Part shown: positions 9,990 to 19,570 of the stretch, piece by piece
How positions within the stretch are numbered: position 1 is the stretch's first letter
How the letters are laid out: the number at the start of each line of letters is the position of its first letter
Assembly: GCA_003230915.1 (NCBI GenBank)
Contig: QIHI01000035.1
Location: forward strand, 1-46,298
Direction of reading: 5' to 3'
Origin: Kiritimatiellales bacterium
GTDB taxonomy: Bacteria; Verrucomicrobiota; Kiritimatiellia; Kiritimatiellales; Pontiellaceae
DNA: 46,298 nucleotides
Program-made: the position numbers and the translations under genes
The notes under the pieces: generated by a model
Databases searched by the model: none
Seen by the model: only the letters and a program-made list of their open reading frames with translations
What the model was told of the DNA's origin: nothing

Positions 9990-10418
9990 GTTCGAAAAGG
10001 TTAAATATTTTGTAGGGGTATTGTCGAGAGGCAATCTCCGTTAATAATCGAATTAACTACGTCCATCCGCCGACGTATTCTTACTTGGTAGGATCAATGT
10101 GAATAGAAGAGCGGGGCGATGTTTCCATCGGCACATACTAGTTTTTGTGGCTCAATATTTCGTTACTCAGAGTTCGTGCCATACAGACCAACGCCAAGCT
10201 CGCCGGCGATATAACGAATCACTTTCATGGAGCGGATGGAGTTACTCGCTTTGTGTCAGGCGTGGAGAAAATGTAGCGATGGCCAGCTGTTGGAACTTTT
10301 TCGCTTCGACTTCCGGCGGAGGGGAAACAGTGTCGGGCGGGCAAGAGAATTACCGCAGCGGCTATAAACCCCGTGATTTTTATAGTCCTGCTAGTCTTTT
10401 TGTCGATTTTTCAAGAGT
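9990..10418. other. Intergenic region without a supported gene
   Basis: About 430 bp between the adaptor gene and the psiE-like gene, both minus strand. A plus-strand open frame (10099-10422) has no ribosome site, no recognisable motif and protein composition unlike its neighbours. On the minus strand a ~30-codon stretch containing MKVIRYIAGELGVGLYG ends in a stop; I do not recognise it and it may be a gene relic. No terminator or promoter could be assigned. Confidence 0.5.
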
Positions 10419-10841
10419 TTAATCTATATCCTCTTCCTTGTCGTTCAATGCCTGCCGTACCACCCAGAATCCAGCGGAAAGGGTAATGACCAATGCGGAG
10501 ATCGACATCAGCATTTCAGGGGTGATTTCCTTATAGTCTAGAATGATCACTTTCCGGCAAACGGCCACCAAGGCAACGAGTAGTACGATTTCGACATGAA
10601 TGATCTGTTTGTCGAGATACGCCTTGATGGTTTCGAGTAGCTCCAAACCGATAACGACCATAAGGATAAGTCCGAGTACCTCCATCATCTCCTTCACATT
10701 CAGAAGCATTAAGGGAGGCCGTTTCATTTGCTGCCACAGAATCACGCCCACTTCAATCGTCGAGGCCAATACTGCCAACATCATGAACACCAGCAGGGCG
10801 AGAACCACGATTCGTTCAAATTTTTTCAGAATATTTTGCAT
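10419..10841 (-). CDS. PsiE-like inner-membrane protein
   Basis: 140 residues with four predicted transmembrane segments (about 11-35, 53-73, 82-101, 110-128). The stretch AYLDKQIIHVEIVLLVALVA followed by a Cys-Arg-Lys turn resembles the phosphate-starvation-inducible PsiE family (PF06146), whose biochemical role is unknown. It is 61 bp downstream of the LOG-family gene on the same strand. The function in phosphate starvation is known only for the family name; nothing in the sequence, such as a visible Pho box, shows it here. Confidence 0.75.
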   Translation of the reverse strand: MQNILKKFERIVVLALLVFMMLAVLASTIEVGVILWQQMKRPPLMLLNVKEMMEVLGLILMVVIGLELLETIKAYLDKQIIHVEIVLLVALVAVCRKVIILDYKEITPEMLMSISALVITLSAGFWVVRQALNDKEEDID

Positions 10842-10902
10842 GATCGATGTTTACTATTTTTTTATTTTATTCGGGCTCCCTTTTTTGAGCTTAAGGAAGA
10901 GT

Positions 10903-11628
10903 TTAGGTATAGTAATCTGTGATGATTTTCCAGGCGGCCTCGGCCGTATCGCAGAAGGTTAGCAAGTCGAGATCATCTGGGCTGATGAGGCCGCACTCCA
11001 CAAGGTATTTCCAATCGATCAGTCGTTTCCAGTATTCGGTGCCAAAGAGAATGATGGGCATTTTTGAAATCTTTCCAGTTTGGATCAGGGTCAGCACCTC
11101 GAAGAGTTCATCGAAAGTACCGAAGCCACCGGGGAAGATGCAGACCGCCTTGGCGCGTGAAAGGAAGTGCATCTTGCGCATGTGGAAATAACGGAATTCA
11201 AAGCAGAGTTCCTCGGTCACATACGGGTTGGGTTCCTGTTCGTGTGGCAGGGTAATGTTGAGGGAGATCGATTTGCACCCTACTTCCTTTGCACCGCGAT
11301 TGCCCGCTTCCATGATACCGCCACCTCCTCCCGTGACGATGACATATTCACACTCATGGTTGGTTTGGCAGGTTGTACTGACCATACCGGCCAGCTTCCG
11401 CGCCTCTTCATAGAATGGTAGCAGGGCGGCCTGCTGCGGGTTTTCGCAGGCTTCGACAGTTTCGGGAGAGGGGATGCGCGCGCTGCCGAAGAGCACGATG
11501 GTCGACTTTACCCCTTGCTCCTTCATCGTCACTTCGGGGTGAAGATATTCCAGCTGTAGGCGTACCGGACGGCAAGGGTCGCTATTCAGAAAAGGAATGT
11601 TTTCGTAGGCTTTCGGCGGGCTTTTCAT
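10903..11628 (-). CDS. LOG-family (TIGR00730) nucleoside monophosphate phosphoribohydrolase
   Basis: 241 residues. The Rossmann-type lysine-decarboxylase-like fold shows VTGGGGGIMEAGNRGA (98-113) and the LOG signature PGGFGTFDE (166-174). These enzymes cleave nucleoside 5'-monophosphates, including cytokinin ribotides in plants, to base and ribose 5-phosphate; the bacterial substrate is usually unproven. It has an N-terminal extension of ~40 residues over the shortest homologues. AAGGAGAG lies just before the ATG, and the ATG overlaps the stop of the upstream 227-aa gene (ATGA), indicating coupled translation. Confidence 0.9.
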   Translation of the reverse strand: MKSPPKAYENIPFLNSDPCRPVRLQLEYLHPEVTMKEQGVKSTIVLFGSARIPSPETVEACENPQQAALLPFYEEARKLAGMVSTTCQTNHECEYVIVTGGGGGIMEAGNRGAKEVGCKSISLNITLPHEQEPNPYVTEELCFEFRYFHMRKMHFLSRAKAVCIFPGGFGTFDELFEVLTLIQTGKISKMPIILFGTEYWKRLIDWKYLVECGLISPDDLDLLTFCDTAEAAWKIITDYYT

Positions 11629-12308
11629 TTGCGCTCTCCTTGTGAGAAATTACTCGGCATTAGATTACGGATTTCGATGAGTTGCTTTAAACGCGTTTCA
11701 ATTTGTTCGGCCTCCAACTTGAAGCCAAGGCCGAGCACCAGCAAGTTTTGATCGACCTCGATATGGATATCGGGGTGGCCGAGTAGGTGATCGATCATCC
11801 GCGCATTGCAGAAGTCATGCGCAAACTTTTTATCCCTTGATCGCACTATAAACTTTTTCGAAAACTCATGCGACTCAATGTCGATATCGTCATAGCCCAA
11901 CGGCGGTGTGATTTTGGAAAAGAAGCTTTCCTTGGCAATCATCAGCTCCGGGCAATATTTTTCCGTGGTCAGGATAAAGAATGAAAAATGGTGGTGGTTC
12001 GTTTGGCGGTGGCCTTTGGAGTCCGTCGAATGGGTTTCATAGTGATAATCGAAGGCCGCCACGGAATGACCCTGATACGTTCCGCTGATCATATTGTAGG
12101 CATAGCGGTTCGATCCCTGCCGCAGTTTATCGAGAAACGCGTAGTGCTTGGTCACTTGGTAGTTCCGCTCGCTGGAGAATTGAAGTCCCAGTGTCGCCAC
12201 CAGCTCGCCCATCTCATCACGTCGCTTCTTCCCTGTACGAATTCCCCAGATGATTGACCCGATAATGCAGATTACAACAATGATGGCACCGCCCATATCC
12301 AACTCCAT
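11625..12308 (-). CDS. Membrane-anchored protein of unknown function
   Basis: 227 residues. One N-terminal helix (about 6-23), then a basic stop-transfer sequence (GKKRR), then a soluble, presumably cytoplasmic domain of ~200 residues containing an unusual NHHHFSFF stretch. It resembles in outline DUF3137-like proteins that sense or bind at the membrane, but I cannot assign a family. It overlaps the LOG-family gene by 4 bp, so the two are probably co-expressed. A weak ribosome site precedes the ATG. It is divergent from the uvrA operon across 197 bp that should hold promoters for both. Confidence 0.8.
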   Translation of the reverse strand: MELDMGGAIIVVICIIGSIIWGIRTGKKRRDEMGELVATLGLQFSSERNYQVTKHYAFLDKLRQGSNRYAYNMISGTYQGHSVAAFDYHYETHSTDSKGHRQTNHHHFSFFILTTEKYCPELMIAKESFFSKITPPLGYDDIDIESHEFSKKFIVRSRDKKFAHDFCNARMIDHLLGHPDIHIEVDQNLLVLGLGFKLEAEQIETRLKQLIEIRNLMPSNFSQGERK

Positions 12309-12505
12309 AGTAAATTAGTTTCCATTAAAATGGTTTCTTCATCGAATGCCTATTATAAAGTCCGGCAAACCCTAAAAAGGGGTCTCTTCGAGAGTTTAAA
12401 ATATGAAAATTAATTTTTCCAGGAACCTACGGAGCCTTGTAATGAATTTGTATAAGAATGGACGAAGTAGCTGTTTAGTGAAAAACATCAGACGAAAAGG
12501 AATAT

Positions 12506-12766
12506 ATGTCAGAAGAACTTAAAATGAACGTCGGTCTCCAGCCCTTGGATGCCATCATGACTGAAAAAGGAATTAAGAATACCGATCTGGTGTCGAGTGC
12601 TCCGTCTGGATTCATTACCCACAAGCAGATTCAGAAAGGCCGTAAAGGTCGCCGCCTGACGATGCACATGCAACAAAAGGTGCTTGATACATTGAATATT
12701 TACAGTGTTCCGGAGACCTACAAATGGGAAGACTTATTCACCTATCGCGGCAAGAAGGATCTGTAA
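12506..12766 (+). CDS. Small basic protein of unknown function upstream of uvrA
   Basis: 86 residues. The N-terminal half ([19 protein letters not shown]) looks like the first helices of a lambda-repressor-type helix-turn-helix. The centre is strongly basic ([15 protein letters not shown]) and is followed by an amphipathic helix ([10 protein letters not shown]). AAAGG lies about 6 nt before the ATG. The 9-bp gap to uvrA implies one transcript. The basic GRKGRRLT segment suggests nucleic-acid binding. I recall similar short proteins in Verrucomicrobiota-type genomes but no named function. Confidence 0.85.
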   Translation: MSEELKMNVGLQPLDAIMTEKGIKNTDLVSSAPSGFITHKQIQKGRKGRRLTMHMQQKVLDTLNIYSVPETYKWEDLFTYRGKKDL

Positions 12767-12775
12767 GGAAAGCGA

Positions 12776-15595
12776 ATGGCGAAACAGTGGATCAAGGTAG
12801 CGGGAGCGCGGGAACATAATCTTAAGAATGTGCATGTTAAGATTCCGCGCGATGAGTTGACGGTGGTGACGGGTCTAAGCGGCTCGGGGAAGTCGTCTCT
12901 GGCATTCGACACCATTTATGCGGAGGGACAGCGGAAGTACGTTGAAAGCCTCTCGGCCTATGCCCGCCAATTCCTAGGTCAAATGCAGAAGCCGGACGTC
13001 GACTATATCGAAGGACTCTCCCCGGCGGTATCGATCGAACAACGCACTGCCGGATCCAACCCGCGATCAATCGTGGCAACGACCACGGAAATCTACGACT
13101 ACCTTCGCCTGCTTTTTTCCAGCATCGGCAAGGCGCATTGCTACAAATGCGGCCAGCCCGTTTCGGGACAAAGCGCGGAGGAGATCGTCGATCAGTTGAT
13201 GCAACTTCCCGCCAAGACTAAGCTAATGTTGCTCGCACCGCTGGTGCGCGGTCGTAAGGGCGAGCATGCCGAGGTTTTCGACACGATCCGCAAACAAGGT
13301 TTTGTCCGCGCACGTGTCGATGGCGAAATCATGGAACTCGAAAAAATCCCCAAGTTGGCAAAGACCAAGAAACACACCATCGAGGCGGTGGTCGACCGGC
13401 TAGCGATCACGGACGATATCCGAAGCCGCATGACCGACTCAACCGAAATTGCTTTACGCGAGGGCGAGGCGCTGATGACCGTTCTAGTGGCTAATGCGGA
13501 CGGCGGCTGGGATGAAAGAATCTATTCTGAAAACAACGCCTGCCTCGACTGCGGCATTAGTTTTGATGCATTGCAGTCGCGCCACTTTTCGTTCAACAGC
13601 CCGTACGGCGCATGCCCTGCCTGCCACGGCCTCGGCACGCAGATGATTTTTGATGAAGATTTAGTTATCCCCGATAAAACCTTCCCGCTGGAAAAATGCA
13701 TCCACCCATGGCGCTACGGCGGGCGGCGCGCGATGGTCTACCACAAGAAGTTGATTACCGCCTTGGCGGACAGCTATGCTATTGATCTAAAGACGCCATT
13801 CGACGAGCTTCCACGTAGCTTTGTGGAGATCCTGTTCCATGGGTCGGGCGCGGAGGATATTCAATACTACATGCGCCGCCGGCTCATTTCCAAACCGTTC
13901 GAAGGAGTATTCCCCATCCTAAACCGTCGACTAGCGGAGAACGAAAGCGAAACCATGAGCCATTGGCTGCGCGGCTACATGGTGCGCCGCATTTGCCCGA
14001 AGTGCGACGGTGCACGCCTGCGCCCGGAAGTGCTGGCCTGTCGGGTAAGTGGCCGCAATGTTCGCGAAATCATTACCGACTCGGTGATCGATTCTCAACA
14101 GTTTTTTAAGACGCTTAAGCTTACGAAACAGGAAGAACTCATCACCAAGGAAATTCTCAAGGAAATCCGCTCTCGATTAAGCTTCATGGTGAACGTCGGC
14201 CTCGACTATCTCACACTCGACCGCGAGAGCGGCACGCTCTCCGGCGGCGAGGCACAGCGCATACGGCTCGCCACGCAGATCGGTGCGGGGCTGGTTGGCG
14301 TGGTCTATGTGCTGGACGAGCCGAGTATTGGCCTGCATCAGCGCGACAATGACCGGCTGATCCATACTCTGCGCGGTTTGCGCGATCTGGGCAATACGGT
14401 GATTGTGGTTGAACACGACGAGCAGACGATCCGTACGGCAGATTATGTGATCGATATGGGACCCGCCGCCGGTCGTCATGGCGGAGAGGTGGTTTTTGCC
14501 GGAACCGCCAATAAATTACTCAAGGCCGATACACTGACCGCAAAATATCTCCGGGCGGAGCTGGAGGTTGATGTTCCCAAAAAACGCACCAAACCCTACA
14601 AGGGTTGGCTCGAGTTGAAGGGTGCGGAACAAAATAATCTACAGAAGGTAAATGCCAAGTTCCCGCTCGGACTGTTCACCTGCGTGACCGGTGTCTCCGG
14701 CAGTGGGAAAAGTACGTTGGTTGATAATACGCTGAAACGGGCATTGATGCGCCATTTCCACCAATCGAAGGAGATTCCGGGAAAATATAAAAGTCTCCAA
14801 GGGGTAGAACTGATCGATAAAATGATTGTGATCGACCAGTCGCCGATCGGCCGGACACCACGTTCCAACCCGGCCACCTACACCGGAGCTTTCACCGATA
14901 TCCGCACACTGTTCGCCACGCTACCAGCCTCCAAGATGCGCGGTTATAAGCCCGGTCGCTACAGCTTTAACGTCAAAGGCGGGCGCTGCGAACGCTGTAA
15001 AGGCGACGGCATCCTTAAGATCGAAATGCATTTTCTGCCGGATGTCTATGTGCCGTGCGAGCAGTGTGGTGAGCAGCGCTATAATCGCGAAACGCTTGAA
15101 GTTCACTACAAAGGAAAGAACATTGCTGGCATACTCGACATGACCATTAACGAATCCCTCGATTTTTTTGAGGCGGTACCGAAGATTCAGCGCAAAATGA
15201 AAACGCTGTGCGATGTCGGCCTCGGTTACCTCAAGCTCGGCCAGCCCGCCACGACCCTTTCCGGTGGAGAAGCCCAGCGCGTAAAGCTCTCCACCGAGTT
15301 GAGCAAACGATCCACTGGTCAGACCCTCTACCTCCTTGACGAACCTACCACCGGTCTACACTTCGCCGACGTCCACAAACTACTCGAAGTACTAGAGCGG
15401 TTGCGCAACGAAGGCAACACCGTCATCGTCATCGAACACAATCTGGATATGATCAAGCGTGCTGACCACATCATCGATCTCGGCCCCGGTGGCGGCATCA
15501 ATGGTGGAAGCATCGTCGCGAAAGGTTCACCCGAAAAGGTGGCGAAGAATGATCGGTCTTATACTGGGCAGTATCTGAAGAATGTATTGGTGTGA
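12776..15595 (+). CDS. uvrA: UvrABC excision nuclease subunit A
   Basis: 939 residues, full length. Two ABC ATPase modules: Walker A GLSGSGKS (33-40) and GVSGSGKS in the second half, each with signature LSGGEAQR and a Walker B (YVLDEPS, YLLDEPT). Zinc-binding Cys pairs are present (CYKC, CLDC/CPAC, CERC/CEQC). UvrA dimers with UvrB scan DNA for bulky lesions in nucleotide excision repair. AAGGAA precedes the ATG. It follows the small basic protein gene by 9 bp. An IS3-type relic begins almost immediately after the stop codon. Confidence 0.99.
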   Translation: MAKQWIKVAGAREHNLKNVHVKIPRDELTVVTGLSGSGKSSLAFDTIYAEGQRKYVESLSAYARQFLGQMQKPDVDYIEGLSPAVSIEQRTAGSNPRSIVATTTEIYDYLRLLFSSIGKAHCYKCGQPVSGQSAEEIVDQLMQLPAKTKLMLLAPLVRGRKGEHAEVFDTIRKQGFVRARVDGEIMELEKIPKLAKTKKHTIEAVVDRLAITDDIRSRMTDSTEIALREGEALMTVLVANADGGWDERIYSENNACLDCGISFDALQSRHFSFNSPYGACPACHGLGTQMIFDEDLVIPDKTFPLEKCIHPWRYGGRRAMVYHKKLITALADSYAIDLKTPFDELPRSFVEILFHGSGAEDIQYYMRRRLISKPFEGVFPILNRRLAENESETMSHWLRGYMVRRICPKCDGARLRPEVLACRVSGRNVREIITDSVIDSQQFFKTLKLTKQEELITKEILKEIRSRLSFMVNVGLDYLTLDRESGTLSGGEAQRIRLATQIGAGLVGVVYVLDEPSIGLHQRDNDRLIHTLRGLRDLGNTVIVVEHDEQTIRTADYVIDMGPAAGRHGGEVVFAGTANKLLKADTLTAKYLRAELEVDVPKKRTKPYKGWLELKGAEQNNLQKVNAKFPLGLFTCVTGVSGSGKSTLVDNTLKRALMRHFHQSKEIPGKYKSLQGVELIDKMIVIDQSPIGRTPRSNPATYTGAFTDIRTLFATLPASKMRGYKPGRYSFNVKGGRCERCKGDGILKIEMHFLPDVYVPCEQCGEQRYNRETLEVHYKGKNIAGILDMTINESLDFFEAVPKIQRKMKTLCDVGLGYLKLGQPATTLSGGEAQRVKLSTELSKRSTGQTLYLLDEPTTGLHFADVHKLLEVLERLRNEGNTVIVIEHNLDMIKRADHIIDLGPGGGINGGSIVAKGSPEKVAKNDRSYTGQYLKNVLV

Positions 15596-15599
15596 TGAG

Positions 15600-15843
15600 T
15601 AGAAAATATGACGTTCCGCCGTTGCCGACCTGTACGGGATGCACCTTTGTACTTCGCAGCAATCTCATTGAGGGTATCAATGCCCCTGATCGCTTCCAGC
15701 GCGATGTGCGCCTTAAACTCCGCCGTGTGTTTTCTTCGCTGATTTTTCATAACTCCTATCCTTTTCATGTAAGGAGCTATGCGACAAAACCAAACTTAAC
15801 CCATGGTTCAGATTCTCAAGTCCGCTTTTATGTACCCTTCTAA
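15600..15843 (-). mobile_element. Degenerate IS3-family element (5' part of orfA)
   Basis: On the minus strand an ATG at 15750 opens MKNQRRKHTAEFKAHIALEA and continues to NEIAAKYK, the N-terminal helix-turn-helix of IS3-family OrfA. A one-base insertion near 15645 shifts the frame; the next frame continues VHPVQVG, as in intact OrfA. Similarity ends near 15620, next to the uvrA stop. The upstream part (15751-15843) resembles an IS3 left end (GGGTACATAAAAGCGGACTT on the minus strand). OrfB and the right end are absent, so the element is dead. Confidence 0.8.
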
Positions 15844-15950
15844 TTCATAGTACGAATTTTGGGTCTTTTTCGGATGTACGTTTTTTTAGTGACCAACTGA
15901 CCCCCCCTTTGAACCTTGTTATAAGAAGGTGTAGGCAATCGTTAAGTGGG

Positions 15951-16550
15951 TTATCTAAGTTTAATACTGCAACCCACCGCCTTGGTCTCTTGCACGGCAA
16001 CCTTCTTTCCGGTGAGTAAGGCTTCCAGTGCATCTTTCAGATAGGTTTCCTGCACGTGTTCGGGGTTGCGCCCATTGTCGTCCACTGCCCCATGGTAGGC
16101 CAGTTCACCCGCTGCATCGAAGAGGAAAACATCGGGCGTTTTCTGGGCACCAAAGTTTTGAGCAACTTGAGAGGTCTCATCCACCACATAGGGGAACTGA
16201 TACCCATGCTCCTTGGCGAATTTCTGCATGTCTTCATACGAGTCGCCTTTGGTTGTAGAGTCATTGGAATTGATAAAGATGACTCCGAATCCTTTTTCCT
16301 TGTAGGTGTTGGAAAGCTCAACCATACGAGCCTGCCAATCGATCACGAATGGGCAGTGATTGCAGGTAAAGATAACAAGCGTGCCTTTTTCTCCCTTTAT
16401 GTCGTTGATCGAAACTCTCGATCCGTCGACGTTCCTCATCTTGACATCGGCATCCACCAATGGATCACCAATGTCAATTGCGGCAAGACTGGTGATTGTG
16501 AGTGCGGCCACAGCGGAGATGGCCAAGCGTAGCGTATATTTCTTCTTCAT
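15951..16550 (-). CDS. Secreted thioredoxin-fold (AhpC/TSA, redoxin) protein
   Basis: 199 residues. A Sec signal peptide (about 1-23) is followed by a redoxin domain with a CNHC pair (C63, C66) preceding PFV and a cis-Pro region (QKTPDVFLFD). The CxxC variant followed by PFV is typical of the thioredoxin/peroxiredoxin-like 'CNHCPFV' family found in many Bacteroidetes and PVC genomes; the substrate is unknown. Its ATG overlaps the stop of the upstream TlpA-like gene (ATGA), with an AGGAG 8 nt before it inside the upstream coding region. The pair is probably a periplasmic disulfide or peroxide handling unit. Confidence 0.88.
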   Translation of the reverse strand: MKKKYTLRLAISAVAALTITSLAAIDIGDPLVDADVKMRNVDGSRVSINDIKGEKGTLVIFTCNHCPFVIDWQARMVELSNTYKEKGFGVIFINSNDSTTKGDSYEDMQKFAKEHGYQFPYVVDETSQVAQNFGAQKTPDVFLFDAAGELAYHGAVDDNGRNPEHVQETYLKDALEALLTGKKVAVQETKAVGCSIKLR

Positions 16551-17089
16551 GGTGTATCTCCTGTTATTTCCTTCAATAGGATTTCGATGGTTTCAGCATA
16601 CTGTGCATAACTTTTTTTTCCTTCCCATTCGATCAATAGTTTACCGTTGGACCCGAAGAAAAATGAGGAGGGTAAGGCTCCTGACCAATTGAGGGAAAGC
16701 GTTTCGATAAAGGCTTGATTCAACTCAGTCGCAATGAAACTACTAACGGGGCTACTTTGTTCCAACAGAAATGTTTCGACAATACTAAAGTCGTCGGGAT
16801 TGTCAGCCGAAACCAGAATGATGGCGAGTCCTTGTGAGGCATATTCATTGTGGATTTTGATGAGCTCGGGAAACTCTTCCCGGCAAGGACCGCACCAAGT
16901 TGCCCACGCATGGACGAGGGTTAGCGGTTCCGTAGAATTCAGGATGGAGGACTGGATTGTTTTTGTGCTTGCCGGTATTCCGGTAATGGGTGTGGGAGTG
17001 CCGCAACGGCATGCATAGGTAAATAATAAGATGGGTGTAAGCAGAGCCAGTCGGAACCAAATTTGACATATGAAATCGCGAACCCTCAT
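16547..17089 (-). CDS. TlpA-like thioredoxin lipoprotein
   Basis: 180 residues. The hydrophobic N-terminus ends in a lipobox-like TYAC (C27). The active site WCGPC (C66, C69) lies in HAWATWCGPCREEFPEL, the classic TlpA/ResA signature. These proteins are membrane-tethered thiol-disulfide reductants, often in cytochrome c maturation or cysteine-protein reduction. It is translationally coupled to the redoxin gene downstream. No cytochrome genes are nearby, so the target is unclear. Confidence 0.88.
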   Translation of the reverse strand: MRVRDFICQIWFRLALLTPILLFTYACRCGTPTPITGIPASTKTIQSSILNSTEPLTLVHAWATWCGPCREEFPELIKIHNEYASQGLAIILVSADNPDDFSIVETFLLEQSSPVSSFIATELNQAFIETLSLNWSGALPSSFFFGSNGKLLIEWEGKKSYAQYAETIEILLKEITGDTP

Positions 17090-17178
17090 ATCTACTATCT
17101 CTCTTGAGAGAGGAAAACCTATCCGACTTCATTTGTATGTCAATGACATTATAGATTCGGCGGGAAAATATTGATATT

Positions 17179-17433
17179 ATGAGCCAGTTTTGGGTTGCTC
17201 TCTCCATGGACAAGGAGGATGCAAGAAAGACTCCGACGAGCCTTCACCAAGCGAGTTCTGAGCTTTTGGAGTTGAGTACGCGGGATGAGCATGGCCATAA
17301 AATATCTGATATTGTTTTTGCCGCCATTCAGGATCGGAGCGGGAATACTATTTTATCTGGCCGTGACCAAAATATCTTCAATCCGGACTTTAAAATGAAA
17401 CGCTTTATGACCCTCAACCAGATTTTTTTTTGA
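17179..17433 (+). CDS. Possible small hypothetical protein (weak)
   Basis: An 84-codon frame in a 370-bp gap (17090-17458) between two minus-strand genes. No Shine-Dalgarno precedes the ATG, and no motif, signal peptide or membrane segment is visible. It ends in a run of T. Composition (many Ser, Thr, Asp) is protein-like but I do not recognise it. It could be a chance frame. The rest of the gap shows nothing I can name. Confidence 0.25.
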   Translation: MSQFWVALSMDKEDARKTPTSLHQASSELLELSTRDEHGHKISDIVFAAIQDRSGNTILSGRDQNIFNPDFKMKRFMTLNQIFF

Positions 17434-17458
17434 TGCATCGTTATAAACGCAAGTCCTG

Positions 17459-18616
17459 TTATGATGCTTCATGGATCACGAACCCCATGGCCTTGATCTT
17501 ACGGTGCAGGGAGTTGCCAGCATTCTGGGCGACCACTTTCGTGTTCATAAATTCGCGGCGGACACGGTAGTTTTTGCGAAGGGTATCGAAGTTTCGGGCG
17601 CGGTCGATTTCGTCAGCAACGGCAGCTTCGCGGATCAAGGAATTGTCGATTTCAATGTCATAGACCTGCCGGATGATCTCGTGTAGCACATCCTCCTCAT
17701 CGCGGTGGGCACAATCGATTTCGACGGCAGGCACTTCGGGCTTGGGCAGGGAGGCAGCGATATCCCACATCTTTGGAATCTCAAAAAAATTACAGAGTTC
17801 GTTGTAGCAGGCGACGGTGCCGTTGAGCTTGCCTTCGTAGGAGTGGCCAGCGATATGCGGTGAGGCGAGGTCAGCCCACTCCAGCACATCGGTACGGAAG
17901 TCGGGTTCGGGGTTCCAAACATCGATGACCATGTGGGAAACAGCACCGGCGGATTTTGCATCTAGTAAGGCATCGTAGCAACAGACACTGCCTCGCGCGG
18001 CATTGATGAAGACGGCACCGGGTTTAAGCTGTTCAAAGAAGCGATAGTCGACCAGCCGGTCGGTCGGCCACGGGCCGTCTTTAACGAGCGGAACGTGAAG
18101 GGTGACGATATCGGATTCGGCCAAAATGGTTTCGAGCGGGAAGAAGTCGGGATCGGTGGAAATCGCGGCGAGCGGGGGGTCGTTGCGTAGAACGTTCATG
18201 CCGAGCGCTTCGCATTTTTTGACTACGTGGCTGCCTACATTGCCGCAACCGATCACGCCGAGGGTCTTTCCTCCAAGGTCGAAGCCGTGACGGGCGTGCA
18301 GAGTGAGCAGGGCTGCGACAAGGTATTCGGAGACGCTGTTGGCATTGCAGCCGGGGGCGGCACACCAGTAGATGCCTTTCGATTCTAGCCACGCGGCGCT
18401 AATATGGTCGGTGCCAGCGGTGGCAGTTCCGACAAATTTAACGGGAGTGCCGTGGAGCAGTTCGCGGTTGATTTGTGTTTTCGAACGGACGATGAGTGCA
18501 TCGGCATCGAGCAGGTCATCGCGGGAAATTTCGCGGTCGGGAATAATCACGGTTTTCCCAGCGTGGGATAAAGCCTCGTTACCCAACAGTACGGTTTCCG
18601 CGCAGATGATTTTCAT
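17459..18616 (-). CDS. pdxB: Erythronate-4-phosphate dehydrogenase
   Basis: 385 residues (E. coli PdxB is 378). D-2-hydroxyacid dehydrogenase fold: the NAD-binding GCGNVG (123-128), the PdxB-type GCNANSVSEY (89-98), a catalytic Arg in NAARGSV and the catalytic His in HIAGHSYEGKLNG, followed by the small PdxB C-terminal dimerisation domain. It oxidises 4-phosphoerythronate in the DXP-dependent pyridoxal phosphate pathway. Stand-alone gene; no other pdx gene is in the window. Confidence 0.93.
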   Translation of the reverse strand: MKIICAETVLLGNEALSHAGKTVIIPDREISRDDLLDADALIVRSKTQINRELLHGTPVKFVGTATAGTDHISAAWLESKGIYWCAAPGCNANSVSEYLVAALLTLHARHGFDLGGKTLGVIGCGNVGSHVVKKCEALGMNVLRNDPPLAAISTDPDFFPLETILAESDIVTLHVPLVKDGPWPTDRLVDYRFFEQLKPGAVFINAARGSVCCYDALLDAKSAGAVSHMVIDVWNPEPDFRTDVLEWADLASPHIAGHSYEGKLNGTVACYNELCNFFEIPKMWDIAASLPKPEVPAVEIDCAHRDEEDVLHEIIRQVYDIEIDNSLIREAAVADEIDRARNFDTLRKNYRVRREFMNTKVVAQNAGNSLHRKIKAMGFVIHEAS

Positions 18617-18670
18617 GGACGCATTGTCGGGCGAAGGCTCCGCGCGCTCAAGTTCTAATTTACTGGAAAA

Positions 18671-18991
18671 TTAGCGGCGATCACGGAATTCTTGTTCTTT
18701 TACGGCCGGGTGGTATTTGGTGTGGTTTTTATGCCGGGCATGGGTCGAGTTTTTTTTCCAAAGGTGGCTGAACCACAATTTTGCGGTGGCGACGATCGTC
18801 AGGCAGATGCTGATGATGCCGGTGAAGACGAAGGTGAGGATACCTTTTTGCCTGAATTCGCCGGTTCCCTCCTCCTTCGAAAAGAAAGACATGGCAATCA
18901 GCAATCCAACCACCAAAACCATGGCAAGCACCATCAAGACCACCGGGTGGGGTCTGAGCGTGAAGTGTGGCACATTTCCTTTTGTCTGCAT
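18671..18991 (-). CDS. Small membrane protein of unknown function
   Basis: 106 residues with two predicted transmembrane helices (about 17-36 and 52-72) and a basic, His-rich C-terminal tail. There is no recognised family. It lies 54 bp upstream of pdxB on the same strand and may be co-transcribed with it. Confidence 0.6.
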   Translation of the reverse strand: MQTKGNVPHFTLRPHPVVLMVLAMVLVVGLLIAMSFFSKEEGTGEFRQKGILTFVFTGIISICLTIVATAKLWFSHLWKKNSTHARHKNHTKYHPAVKEQEFRDRR

Positions 18992-19079
18992 AAATTATGG
19001 CTCTCCCTCAAAGACGGGGCAGGGCAATTCCTGACTGCTATCATAGCAGATTGGATAAACAAAGGAGATCGCCATGCCC

Positions 19080-19454
19080 GAAAGGAAGGAAGATAGAGCT
19101 AATTGATCTGGGGTTCAAGGTTCATTCTGTGACTAGAAGCAACCCTAACAACCATAGAAGCCGGATATGTTGGCTCCGTATGTTGCCCAGACTGTAACTC
19201 AAAGGCATTACGAACCAATGGCCGCATTGAACGCAGACTCCACCATGCAGTACGAGGCCAAGGAGTCGTTCTGCGCATGGAGACCTTAGCTGCACCCCTT
19301 TGATGGAGTGCGGAGATCGCCTGCATGTGGCATTTTACAAAATAATGGGATTACGGAAGGGTTCCATACGAAGATGAAAATGATCCAGCGTAGAGTGTAT
19401 GGGTTTAAGAATTTCACGAATGGCTGGGTGCGAGTAATGGTGATCTATGGTTAA
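19080..19454 (+). mobile_element. Decayed ISL3-family transposase relic
   Basis: Three pieces in order on the plus strand. First, ELIDLGFKVHSVTRSNP (about 19095-19147). Second, after a frameshift, EAGYVGSVCCPDCNSKALRT and on to RRLHHAVRGQGVVLRME (19154-19303, ending at a stop); its CPDC is the N-terminal zinc ribbon of ISL3 transposases. Third, NNGITEGFHTKMKMIQRRVY and on to GFKNF (19341-19454, ending at TAA), the conserved ISL3 C-terminus. The whole central DDE domain is missing. Below the stop, CCCTCGtctttggaggggagcCGAGGG (about 19470-19496) may be part of an end or a hairpin. Confidence 0.85.
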
Positions 19455-19529
19455 TAAAAACCACCCTTGCCCTCGTCTTTGGAGGGGAGCCGAGGGCAAA
19501 CATTGCGACTCTAAGATCCTCCACTAGAA

Positions 19530-19566
19530 AAAGAAAAGCCGTAACTGAAATTCAGTTATGGCTTTA
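19530..19566 (-). terminator. Rho-independent terminator after tRNA-Gly
   Basis: On the minus strand, AAAGCCATAACTGAA is followed by a short loop and the complementary TTCAGTTACGGCTTT (one G-T or mismatch position), then CTTTTTC. It begins 4 nt after the tRNA CCA end. Confidence 0.85.
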
Positions 19567-19570
19567 AAAA

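Noticed and set aside
10099-10422. 107-codon plus-strand frame in the gap before the psiE-like gene
   Set aside because: No ribosome site, odd composition (Cys, Trp and Arg rich), no recognisable motif.
15845-16033. 62-codon minus-strand frame downstream of the redoxin gene
   Set aside because: Overlaps the redoxin 3' end out of frame and has no features.
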